Source: Methanobacteriota archaeon (GTDB lineage: Archaea; Hydrothermarchaeota; Hydrothermarchaeia; Hydrothermarchaeales; JACQPM01). From it: DNA of 8,938 bases. The notes beneath the pieces are model-generated. The model was not told the origin of the DNA. It ran no database searches and saw only the letters and a program-made list of their open reading frames with translations. Where the stretch lies: positions 1 through 8,938 of the forward strand of contig JACQPM010000108.1 in assembly GCA_016207475.1 (NCBI GenBank), given 5' to 3'. Both the position numbers and the translations under genes were made by a program. Positions 1 to 5,679 of the stretch are shown in pieces; within the stretch, counting starts at the first letter, position 1; each line of letters starts with the position of its first letter.

Positions 1-431
1 ACTCGAAGGAGGCCTCCATCTTCCTCCGCCAGGGGAAGGAGCTTGGGCTGGGTGTCCAGTGGATCGCCTCCGAGGGGCTGAAGACCGGGGAGCTCATAGA
101 CCTGGCAGGCGACGCCACGGAGGGGATGGTGGCCACCTATCCGGGCTCCACGGCAGGGTCCCCGGTCTACGGCAGTTTCCGGGAGGCTTACGTAGCCCGC
201 TATAAGGAGGAACCTCCTATCTTCTCCGACTACGGCTACGACGCCCTGAAGGTCCTGGCCATGGCCATAAGGGATGGGGGATACGACCCCAAGGGGATCA
301 AGGACGCCCTCCGGGAGCTCAGGTACGAGGGCGCCACGGGGACGAAGGCCTTCGACGAGCGGGGGGACATACCGTACGATCTCGTCTCTTACGACGTCTG
401 GGCTGTGAGGGACGGGAAGTGGGCGAGATGA
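1..431 (+). CDS. ABC transporter substrate-binding protein, branched-chain amino acid (LivJ) type, 3' end only
   Basis: This is the C-terminal part of an extracellular solute-binding protein; the 5' end is outside the window and the first full codon begins at base 3. About 142 residues remain. The pattern of a central SDYGYDALKVLAMAI helix, then 'ALRELRYEGATGTKAFDERGD', then a closing 'VSYDVWAVRDGKWAR' is typical of the Peripla_BP_6 (LivJ-like) family. These proteins deliver amino acids, amides or other small ligands to an ABC permease. No permease or ATPase gene follows, so this gene probably ends its own operon or stands alone. The stop codon TGA (429-431) overlaps the ATG of nikR, so the two genes are probably co-transcribed and translationally coupled. 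The ligand cannot be read from this fragment. Family assignment is confident; a nickel-related ligand is only suggested by the coupling. Confidence 0.85.
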   Translation, partial: SKEASIFLRQGKELGLGVQWIASEGLKTGELIDLAGDATEGMVATYPGSTAGSPVYGSFREAYVARYKEEPPIFSDYGYDALKVLAMAIRDGGYDPKGIKDALRELRYEGATGTKAFDERGDIPYDLVSYDVWAVRDGKWAR

Positions 432-841
432 CGAGGGAGCCGGTCGAGCGCTTCGGGGTCTCCATAAACCAGAGGCTCCTCCGACGTTTCGACAAGGTCC
501 TCAGGGAGAAGGGCTACGGCAACAGGTCAGAGGCCATAAGAGATCTCATAAGGGACTACCTGGTCGAGGAGGAGTGGCGCAGCTCCAAGGCGGAGGTGGT
601 GGGTTGCGCCGTTCTCGTCTACGATCACCATGTCCACGGCATCTCCGAGAGGCTCACCGAGACCCAGCACCGGTACAGGAACATCGTCTCGAGCATGCAC
701 GTCCACCTCGACGAGGAGAACTGCCTGGAGGTCCTGGTCATCAGGGGCGTGGCCGACGAGGTCAAGAGGATAACGGACGCCCTGATCTCTGCCAGGGGCG
801 TCAAGCACGGGAAGCTCGTCATGTCCGGTAAGGTAGAGTGA
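428..841 (+). CDS. nikR: Nickel-responsive transcriptional regulator NikR
   Basis: This 137-aa protein is a ribbon-helix-helix repressor that binds Ni(II) and represses nickel uptake genes. Residues 5-45 form the RHH DNA-binding domain (RFGVSINQRLLRRFD, then NRSEAIRDLIRDYL). Residues 55-135 form the ACT-like tetramerisation and metal domain. The square-planar Ni ligands of E. coli NikR (His76, His87, His89, Cys95) match His81, His91, His93 and Cys99 in HVHLDEENC. His81 to His91 is 10 residues here, against 11 in E. coli NikR as I recall it, which is a small oddity. I chose ATG 428, which overlaps the upstream TGA as ATGA; an in-frame GTG at 419 would add three residues. A nickel permease with a NikR-type operator lies directly downstream, which supports the assignment. 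Confidence 0.95.
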   Translation: MTREPVERFGVSINQRLLRRFDKVLREKGYGNRSEAIRDLIRDYLVEEEWRSSKAEVVGCAVLVYDHHVHGISERLTETQHRYRNIVSSMHVHLDEENCLEVLVIRGVADEVKRITDALISARGVKHGKLVMSGKVE

Positions 842-848
842 GAAGATT

Positions 849-856
849 TTTATATC
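849..856 (+). promoter_or_regulatory. Archaeal TATA box for the nickel permease gene
   Basis: TTTATATC matches the archaeal box A consensus. Its centre is about 41 bp before the permease ATG at 894, which predicts a start of transcription near 878-880 and a leader of about 15 nt. A GGAG (885-888) six bases before the ATG can act as a ribosome binding site. The box lies downstream of nikR, so the permease should be transcribed separately from nikR. Confidence 0.7.
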
Positions 857-887
857 CGTGTTACCTTTTTTAAAATAGTAACACGGA
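855..887. promoter_or_regulatory. Inverted repeat, predicted NikR operator
   Basis: The arms TCCGTGTTAC (855-864) and GTAACACGGA (878-887) are perfect 10-bp reverse complements around a 13-bp AT-rich spacer. The core GTGTTAC-N13-GTAACAC agrees with the NikR recognition pattern I recall for Geobacter-type NikR (GTGTTAC-N13/14-GTAACAC). The site begins at the edge of the TATA box and covers the predicted transcription start, so bound NikR would block promoter access. The nikR gene ends 13 bp before the repeat. The sequence match and the repression geometry are seen directly; regulation by nickel is inferred. Confidence 0.85.
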
Positions 888-893
888 GTTTCC

Positions 894-1616
894 ATGCCTT
901 TCACCAACCTTCTGGTCCTGACCGCCTTCGCCGTGGGGATGAGGCACGGCCTGGACTGGGACCACATAGCCGCCATCATGGACATCACCAGCGCCCAGAG
1001 CGGCAGGCGTATGGGGATCTTCCGCGGCTTCCTCTACGCCGTGGGGCATGGGAGCGTTGTAGCTGCCCTGGCGCTGGGGGCTCTCCTGATAGGCTTCTCC
1101 CTGCCGGAAGGTAGCGGCACGCTCATGGAGAAGGTCGTAGGCATAACCCTGGTGCTCCTGGGGCTCTACGTCTTCTACACTCTCCGGCGCTCCGGAGAGT
1201 TCAAGATGCTCCCCCGCTGGGCCCTCCTTGCCAACGGTCTCCTCGGGGCCTACGACTGGATGGTGACGAAGGCCACCGGGGCCAGCATTCGACATCGGAA
1301 GGTGCTGGAGGGCGGCTACGGGAACACATCGGCCTGCCTCATAGGCATGGTCCACGGCATCGGTGCAGAGACGCCCACGCAGCTCCTCCTCTTCGTCCTC
1401 GCCCTGGGCGCCGGCGTCGCCGGCGGGCGGGAGGTCGGAATAGTCCTCATCCTGGCCTTCGTCCTCGGGCTGATAATTACAAATACCCTCATGGCTGCCA
1501 TCGGGGTGTACGGTTGCGTGGGATCATCGAGTAGGCATAGGCTCTCCAGGACCGTTGCCTTCGTAACAGGGTCCTTCAGCATCCTCCTGGGGGTAGCCTT
1601 CATCCGGCCCTGGTAA
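894..1616 (+). CDS. NiCoT-family nickel/cobalt permease
   Basis: This 240-aa polytopic membrane protein probably imports Ni(II), possibly Co(II), across the cytoplasmic membrane. The family signature His-x4-Asp-His is present in RHGLDWDH (residues 17-24, His18, Asp23, His24), at the start of the first membrane segment. A second conserved patch, GHGSVV (51-56), and a third, HGIGAETPTQ (154-163), correspond to other NiCoT signature regions. Hydrophobic segments lie near residues 5-30, 45-68, 80-96, 147-175, 181-203 and 220-236. At 240 aa it is shorter than the roughly 300-350 aa bacterial NiCoTs, with a hydrophilic loop at about 98-146. It sits directly behind nikR and a matching operator, so nickel is the likely main substrate. 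Metal preference cannot be settled from the sequence. It ends 1 bp before the convergent birA stop. Confidence 0.88.
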   Translation: MPFTNLLVLTAFAVGMRHGLDWDHIAAIMDITSAQSGRRMGIFRGFLYAVGHGSVVAALALGALLIGFSLPEGSGTLMEKVVGITLVLLGLYVFYTLRRSGEFKMLPRWALLANGLLGAYDWMVTKATGASIRHRKVLEGGYGNTSACLIGMVHGIGAETPTQLLLFVLALGAGVAGGREVGIVLILAFVLGLIITNTLMAAIGVYGCVGSSSRHRLSRTVAFVTGSFSILLGVAFIRPW

Positions 1617-1617
1617 G

Positions 1618-2580
1618 TTAGGGCGGCGTATCCAGGTGGACGCACTCGCCGTAGAGGGCCCTCACCAGGCCATCGCCTCTCTCTATGATGAGGGCCCCAT
1701 CGCGGTCCACGTCCACGGCCTTCCCCTGCAGGGTGGCATCGCCCGTCACCACCCGTACCATCTTCCCGAGGGTGGCCGAGAGTCCCTTATACTCATCCAG
1801 GAGCCCCGGCTCCAGGGCCTCTTCGTAGGCCCTCTCCAGCTCCTCCAGTATCCGCCTCACCAGGGCCAGCCGCGATATGGGCCCGCCAACTTCCTCCCTC
1901 AGGGTCGTGGCCCTCTCCCTCAGACCCGCCGGGAGGGCCTCCAGCCCGAAGTCAGCGTTTACCCCCACCCCCACCACCACGTAATCGAGCCTGCCCAGCT
2001 CAGCCCCCATCTCTGTCAGGATCCCCGCGATCTTCCTGCCGCCGATCAATACGTCGTTGGGCCACTTGAGCCTGGCGTCGAGGCCGTAAAGCCCTTTCAG
2101 GGACCTGGCCACGGCCACCCCTGCGGCGAGGGCCAAGATGGGAGCTCTGGATGGCTCCAGCCTGGGCCTGAGGAGGACGGAGAGCCATACGCCGCCCTCG
2201 GGAGATCTCCAGGTCCGTCCCAGACGGCCCCTCCCCTCCCTCTGAACAGCGGCCACGACCACCAGCCCCTCGGCGGCCCCCTCTGCCGCCCGGATCTTGG
2301 CCAGATCGTTGGTGGAGCCTACCTCCTCGAGGCATACGACCTCCCTGCCCAGGACGGCGGTACCCAGGCCCCGTCTTATCTCGTAGGGGGAGAGGAGGTC
2401 GTGCCCCGCGAGGACGTAACCCCTTCGGGGTTCCCCCTCGATGGAGTAGCCCTCCCTCCTCAGGAGCTCTATGGCCTTCCAGACTGCGGTCCTGCTCACC
2501 CCCAGCTCCCTTGCCAGGGCAGGCCCTGAAACAGGGCCTCTGTGGAGGGCCTCCAGGACCGCATCCCTCACGTTCACCAT
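1618..2580 (-). CDS. birA: Biotin--[biotin carboxyl-carrier protein] ligase with N-terminal HTH (BirA)
   Basis: This 320-aa protein makes biotinyl-5'-AMP from biotin and ATP and attaches biotin to the carrier lysine of biotin-dependent carboxylases. Residues 5-57 form a winged helix (ALARELGVSRTAVWKAIELL, then the wing GEPRRGYVL), so it may also act as a transcriptional repressor like E. coli BirA. The catalytic core covers about 62-260 and includes EEVGSTNDLAK (85-95), the biotin/adenylate loop GRGRLGRTW (116-124) and KWPNDVLI (172-179). A BPL_C SH3-like domain fills about 268-316. The length matches two-domain BirA (about 320 aa). A biotin carboxylase gene lies close by on the same strand and is the expected customer system. 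The ATG at 2580 is 37 bp from a divergent cupin start. A weak TTATTT element near 2605-2611 on this strand could be its TATA box. Confidence 0.95.
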   Translation of the reverse strand: MVNVRDAVLEALHRGPVSGPALARELGVSRTAVWKAIELLRREGYSIEGEPRRGYVLAGHDLLSPYEIRRGLGTAVLGREVVCLEEVGSTNDLAKIRAAEGAAEGLVVVAAVQREGRGRLGRTWRSPEGGVWLSVLLRPRLEPSRAPILALAAGVAVARSLKGLYGLDARLKWPNDVLIGGRKIAGILTEMGAELGRLDYVVVGVGVNADFGLEALPAGLRERATTLREEVGGPISRLALVRRILEELERAYEEALEPGLLDEYKGLSATLGKMVRVVTGDATLQGKAVDVDRDGALIIERGDGLVRALYGECVHLDTPP

Positions 2581-2585
2581 ACTTA

Positions 2586-2593
2586 TTTATATC
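2586..2593 (+). promoter_or_regulatory. TATA box of the cupin gene, leaderless geometry
   Basis: TTTATATC is centred about 28 bp before ATG 2618. Archaeal transcription normally starts 25-28 bp after the box centre, so the mRNA should begin at or just before the start codon, that is leaderless. Confidence 0.65.
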
Positions 2594-2600
2594 TGCCCTA

Positions 2601-2617
2601 GGGAAATAACCTTTCCC
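2601..2617. promoter_or_regulatory. Short inverted repeat GGGAAA-N5-TTTCCC in the birA/cupin divergent promoter
   Basis: Perfect 6-bp arms (2601-2606 and 2612-2617) end directly before the cupin ATG, downstream of its TATA box, and fall about 21-37 bp upstream of the birA start. A protein bound here could control both genes. It does not resemble the E. coli-type BirA operator I know, so the regulator is unknown. The short arms leave chance as a real possibility. Confidence 0.35.
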
Positions 2618-2953
2618 ATGGATGTCGTCGTGAGGCGGAGAGGGGAGAGCCTCAAGTCCATAGTCCTGGGCGGGGTGCCAATCCACCTCCTGGTGAGGTC
2701 CGAGGGGCTGGAGTCCATGATTGTGGAGATGCCCCCCGGGGCAGGCATCCCAAAGGTCTACTCCCACGAGGGGGAGGAGGTACGCATAGTCCTGGAGGGG
2801 GAGCTGGAGGTGGAGGTCTCGGGGGAGCGCTATCTCCTCAAGGAGGGCGATACCATGTGGTTCCGCTCCGAACAGCCCCACGCCATAAGGAACCCTGGCA
2901 CTAGGAAGGCGGTCTACTTCTCGGTGAACATACCGCCGTCGCTGAGCTGGTAG
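2618..2953 (+). CDS. Small single-domain cupin protein
   Basis: This 111-aa single beta-barrel cupin has no recognisable enzyme identity. Cupin motif 1 is YSHEGEEVRIVLEG (48-61), where the first metal His of the usual HxH is Tyr48, His50 and Glu54 remain, and Gly61 closes the motif. Motif 2 is the stretch from Gly77 through PHAIRN (87-92) with His88. The closing 'VYFSVNIPPS' resembles the C-terminal sensor domain of XRE-cupin regulators, but no HTH domain is present, so it may be a ligand-binding module that lost, or never had, DNA binding. I chose ATG 2618 because the longer frame back to 2471 would run inside birA and the TATA box at 2586 fits this start. It is divergent from birA and convergent with the biotin carboxylase gene (2 bp apart). 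A role linked to biotin is not shown. Confidence 0.8.
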   Translation: MDVVVRRRGESLKSIVLGGVPIHLLVRSEGLESMIVEMPPGAGIPKVYSHEGEEVRIVLEGELEVEVSGERYLLKEGDTMWFRSEQPHAIRNPGTRKAVYFSVNIPPSLSW

Positions 2954-2955
2954 CC

Positions 2956-4434
2956 CTACCCTGCCTTCCTCTTCTCCTGATCTATGTAGGCTGAGACTGC
3001 CGAGGAGATGGCCACCACCTTCCTGTCGTCCTGGAAGATCTCCTCCAGCCTCTCCTCCCGCGCGCGGTCGGCTTCCACGACGGCCGGGATGGTGGCCACG
3101 ATCTCGTTCTCCTGGATGAAGTGGGTCGATAGGTCCCCCCGTATGAAGGCCCCGTTCCTCATCACCGCCTTGTGGAAGGGGATGTTGGTGGTGACGCCGC
3201 GGATGATGTACTCGGAGAGGGCCCTGCGCATCCTCGCGATGACCTCTTGCCGGTTCCTGCCCCAGCCCACGAGCTTCGAGATCATGGAGTCGTAGTACGG
3301 TGATATGGTGTAGCCCATCCTCACTCCGCTGTCGATCCTTATCCCTGGGCCGCCCGGCGAGCGGTACTTGGTGATCTTCCCAGGAGAGGGGGCGAAGTCG
3401 TTGAGGGGGTCCTCGGCATTTATCCTGCACTCCATGGCCCAGCCGTCTATGCGGATGTCCGCCTGCTCCATCCCCAGGTCCTCCCCCGAGGCTATCCTAA
3501 GCTGCTCCTTCACCAGGTCCAGGCCCGTGGTCCTCTCGGTTATGGGGTGCTCCACCTGGAGGCGGGTGTTCATCTCGAGGAAGTAGAATTCGCCCTGGGA
3601 GTAGATGAACTCCACGGTACCGGCGTTGGCGTAGCCGATGGAGCTGGCCGCCTTGACGGCTATCGCACCCATCCTCTCCCTCAGCTCGGGGGTCATGGCC
3701 GGGGAGGGCATCTCCTCGATGAGCTTCTGGTGGCGGCGCTGGATCGAGCACTCCCTCTCCCCCACGTGGATGGTGCGGCCGTGCTCGTCGGCCAGGATCT
3801 GGAACTCGATATGCCTCGGCCTCTCGAAGTACTTCTCGATGAAGACGGTGGAGTCGCCGAAGGCCGACTTGGCCACCGCCTGGGTGGACTCCAGTACCGC
3901 TGGCAGCTCCTCCTTGGATCTGGCCACCCGCATCCCTATCCCACCACCACCCGCGGAGGCCTTTATGACGACGGGGTAGCCGACCCCCATGGCTAGGTCC
4001 AGGGCCTCCTCCACAGAGCCGACCCTGTCGGTGGAGCCGGGGACTATGGGCACTCCGGCCTTCCGCATCGCCCTTCGGGCCTCGATCTTCGACCCCATCT
4101 TGGTTATGGCGGTGCTGGGGGGGCCGATGAACTTGATCCCATGCCTCTCGCACTCGGCCGCGAACCTGGGGTTCTCGGAGAGGAAGCCGTAGCCGGGGTG
4201 GATGGCCTCGGCGCGGCTCTTCTCTGCCGCGTCTAGAATAGCCTCTATGTTCAGGTAGCTCTGGGGTGCCGGAGGGGGGCCTATGAGGTAGGCCTCATCG
4301 GCATACTTGGCATGGAGGGCGTTCCGGTCCGCCTCGGAATATACGGAGACCGTGGCGATATCCAGCTCGCGGCAGGCCCTCATCACCCTGATGGCGATCT
4401 CGCCCCTGTTCGCCACCAAGACCTTGTTGAACAT
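2956..4434 (-). CDS. Biotin carboxylase subunit (acetyl-CoA/propionyl-CoA carboxylase AccC or pyruvate carboxylase subunit A)
   Basis: This 492-aa ATP-grasp enzyme carboxylates the biotin on a carrier protein using ATP and bicarbonate. The N-terminal domain opens with KVLVANRGEIAIRV (4-17) and contains HPGYGFLSEN (79-88). The ATP-grasp glycine loop is AGGGGIGM (161-168). The catalytic/metal region is EMNTRLQVEHPITE (287-300), and YYDSMISKL (380-388) lies in the C-terminal biotin carboxylase domain. After about residue 445 there is a charged tail, but no biotinyl (BCCP) domain and no carboxyltransferase domain, so it must work with separate subunits not found here. The length (about 490-500 aa) fits archaeal PycA as well as AccC-type subunits, and the two cannot be told apart from this window. 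birA on the same strand supports a functional biotin pathway. Confidence 0.93.
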   Translation of the reverse strand: MFNKVLVANRGEIAIRVMRACRELDIATVSVYSEADRNALHAKYADEAYLIGPPPAPQSYLNIEAILDAAEKSRAEAIHPGYGFLSENPRFAAECERHGIKFIGPPSTAITKMGSKIEARRAMRKAGVPIVPGSTDRVGSVEEALDLAMGVGYPVVIKASAGGGGIGMRVARSKEELPAVLESTQAVAKSAFGDSTVFIEKYFERPRHIEFQILADEHGRTIHVGERECSIQRRHQKLIEEMPSPAMTPELRERMGAIAVKAASSIGYANAGTVEFIYSQGEFYFLEMNTRLQVEHPITERTTGLDLVKEQLRIASGEDLGMEQADIRIDGWAMECRINAEDPLNDFAPSPGKITKYRSPGGPGIRIDSGVRMGYTISPYYDSMISKLVGWGRNRQEVIARMRRALSEYIIRGVTTNIPFHKAVMRNGAFIRGDLSTHFIQENEIVATIPAVVEADRAREERLEEIFQDDRKVVAISSAVSAYIDQEKRKAG

Positions 4435-4456
4435 CTCCCTAAGATAGCCCCGGCAG

Positions 4457-4464
4457 GATATAAA
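4457..4464 (-). promoter_or_regulatory. TATA box of the biotin carboxylase gene, leaderless geometry
   Basis: Read on the minus strand this is TTTATATC, centred about 26 bp before the ATG at 4434. The transcript should therefore start at the start codon. It marks a promoter separate from anything upstream. Confidence 0.7.
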
Positions 4465-4482
4465 TATTGTTAAGGGGAGGGG

Positions 4483-4524
4483 GCCTATGGAGCTGCGAGA
4501 ATAAGCATCCCGGGCTCCATAGGC
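4483..4524. repeat. Perfect 11-bp inverted repeat at the left edge of the AT-rich patch
   Basis: GCCTATGGAGC (4483-4493) and GCTCCATAGGC (4514-4524) are exact reverse complements separated by 20 bp. The repeat lies between the biotin carboxylase promoter and ATG 4536 of the AT-rich ORF. Possible roles are an operator for either divergent gene, a hairpin in the ORF leader, or the trace of a mobile element end. No matching copy was found at the right edge of the patch, and it has no T-tract, so a terminator is unlikely. Confidence 0.8.
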
Positions 4525-4535
4525 TGCTTACTCCT

Positions 4536-5036
4536 ATGTACTATCCCTTTTTAAATCTTTCGGACGATTTAGTTGTGTTTCGTTTGGAACATTTATATCT
4601 TACAAAGGCTATATCTTTTCGTGGAAAGAAGTGTACGGAAAAAGAGACTGCGCTAGATTGCCGCTATCCGCAGTTTACAAAAGAACAGATAGTCAAGTCT
4701 CTAACAGACGAAAATCTACCAATCGAAGGGAAGGAAAAATATTCTCAACTCATAGTTGTTCTTGAGATTAAAAAATTAAACGAAGGATTAGGGATCTACA
4801 AAGGAGAACTATACCGGGAGGGTAAATTGGAACTTCGGGGTTCGTTTCTAGTACCACTAAAATTAAATCAAGACGAAACTTGGGACGAGTTAGAAGCAGG
4901 GGAAAGTGCTTTTTATGGAGTCACTCTGGATTCAAGAGAGAAGAAGCTATCTGAAAACATAATTAACTTTTTTAAGAGAAGTTTCAAAGATGCATCAATT
5001 CAAGACTTTATTCCTGGGAAAGGGAAAAATAAGTAA
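4536..5036 (+). CDS. Hypothetical protein of unlike base composition, possibly acquired
   Basis: I do not recognise this 166-aa protein. It is about 38% G+C (91 of 240 bases over 4681-4920) against roughly 60% around it, and uses AAA, GAA and ATA-rich codons where neighbours use AAG and GAG. I chose ATG 4536 because the frame upstream of it (from 4467) runs through the GC-rich inverted repeat and its residues do not match the character of the rest. The protein appears soluble and charged: N-terminal YPFLNLSDDLVVFRLEHLYL, Cys-containing KKCTEKETALDC, then alternating hydrophobic/charged strands (SQLIVVLEIKKL, GIYKGELYREGKLELRGSFLVPLKL) suggesting beta structure, and a C-terminal helix (ENIINFFKRSF) with a basic tail. 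There is no signal peptide or membrane segment. It is convergent with the pyruvate-kinase-like gene, and no partner genes, integrase or transposase are nearby. Confidence 0.65.
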   Translation: MYYPFLNLSDDLVVFRLEHLYLTKAISFRGKKCTEKETALDCRYPQFTKEQIVKSLTDENLPIEGKEKYSQLIVVLEIKKLNEGLGIYKGELYREGKLELRGSFLVPLKLNQDETWDELEAGESAFYGVTLDSREKKLSENIINFFKRSFKDASIQDFIPGKGKNK

Positions 5037-5060
5037 ACTAACCCTCGTTCTACAGTCCGG

Positions 5061-5639
5061 TCAATGGACCCTCGGTATGCAGATGATCTCCCGGACCTGG
5101 AGGTCGAAGAACCGGTTCATGTTGGCGGGCAGGATGACGCAGGCCGTATCCACACCAAGCCCGCCGGTCCCGCCTATGGCGATGACCTCTTCGCTGGTCG
5201 GTACGAGGCCCGCATCGGCGGCCATGACGCTTACCTCCACGCAGGTCTTGAGCCCCTCGCCGAAGAGCCCCCGGAGGGCCGCGGCCATGGCTTCCACGGG
5301 CCCGCACCCCCCGAACTTCTTCGAGACCGACCGCTCCACCCCCGAGAGGGCGTGAGAGGCCATGAGGATGGGGACCCTGTGCCTCTCCAGGACCTTCCTG
5401 TTCGCCTCCTCCAGCTCCACCTCGTCGGGGTTGGAGAAGCCCGCATGGTAGGTGACGGCCACGAGCTTGATCCTGGCCCCCTTGAAGGCCTCCACCGCCT
5501 GGACGGCGCTCTTCCCCGAGGCCGAGGCTATGATCACGCGCCTTATGCCCATCTCCTGGGCCCTCTCCCTCGCCAGCTCCAAGACCTGCTTCGTGTTCTT
5601 GAAGCCAGGCCTCTTGAAGTAGTAGATACCCCGTTCCAT
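5061..5639 (-). CDS. Stand-alone pyruvate kinase C-terminal (alpha/beta) domain protein
   Basis: This 192-aa protein matches the C-terminal regulatory domain fold of pyruvate kinase (PF02887) without the catalytic TIM barrel, so it is not itself a pyruvate kinase. Visible features are an alpha/beta start (NTKQVLELARERAQEMGIRRVIIASASGKSA, about 15-45, with the ASASGKSA loop), AVTYHAGFSNP (61-71), a glycine-rich KKFGGCGPVEAMAAAL stretch (107-122) and a second glycine loop IGGTGGLGVDTA (155-166). In full-length kinases this domain carries allosteric sites; here it could bind a small phosphorylated ligand, but the function is unknown. I chose ATG 5639 because the TATA box at 5663-5670 gives a leaderless start. 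The longer frame to 5834 would run into the CBS gene on the other strand. It is divergent from that CBS gene. Confidence 0.8.
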   Translation of the reverse strand: MERGIYYFKRPGFKNTKQVLELARERAQEMGIRRVIIASASGKSAVQAVEAFKGARIKLVAVTYHAGFSNPDEVELEEANRKVLERHRVPILMASHALSGVERSVSKKFGGCGPVEAMAAALRGLFGEGLKTCVEVSVMAADAGLVPTSEEVIAIGGTGGLGVDTACVILPANMNRFFDLQVREIICIPRVH

Positions 5640-5679
5640 GGTAAATATTAATAAGCCCTCAAGATATAAGGTTATACCG
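5640..5679. promoter_or_regulatory. Divergent promoter between the pyruvate-kinase-like gene and the CBS/ArcS operon
   Basis: Only 40 bp separate the two start codons. On the minus strand CTTATATC (5663-5670) is centred about 27 bp before ATG 5639. On the plus strand the AATATTAATA element (about 5644-5653) sits about 30 bp before ATG 5680. Each TATA box lies within the other gene's initiation region, so the two promoters should compete or be controlled together. The assignment rests on spacing and consensus only. Confidence 0.55.

Noticed and set aside
2471..2617. Longer N-terminal extension of the cupin ORF
   Set aside because: It would overlap the birA start region antisense, and the TATA box at 2586 with the ATG at 2618 fits the shorter protein, whose cupin fold begins soon after.
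2000..3430. Long minus-strand open frame across birA, cupin and the biotin carboxylase gene
   Set aside because: Its translation is a low-complexity Arg/Gly/His/Pro shadow of two real same-strand genes.
4483..4524. tRNA-like or terminator reading of the inverted repeat
   Set aside because: The 11-bp stem has no T-loop or anticodon arm pattern, and there is no T-tract after it on either strand.
4592..4599. TTTATATC box inside the AT-rich ORF
   Set aside because: No in-frame start codon follows at a sensible distance, so it is probably a chance match in AT-rich sequence.
5059..5070. GGTC-AATG-GACC hairpin as a terminator between convergent genes
   Set aside because: Only 4-bp arms and partly inside the stop region; no T-run follows on the plus strand. 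A T-rich stretch on the minus strand (about 5024-5033) is a more likely stop signal for the minus gene but is too weak to list.
5638..5679. Upstream ATG 5638 for the CBS protein
   Set aside because: It overlaps the start codon of the divergent gene and would put the start ahead of its likely TATA element; residues added do not belong to the CBS domain.
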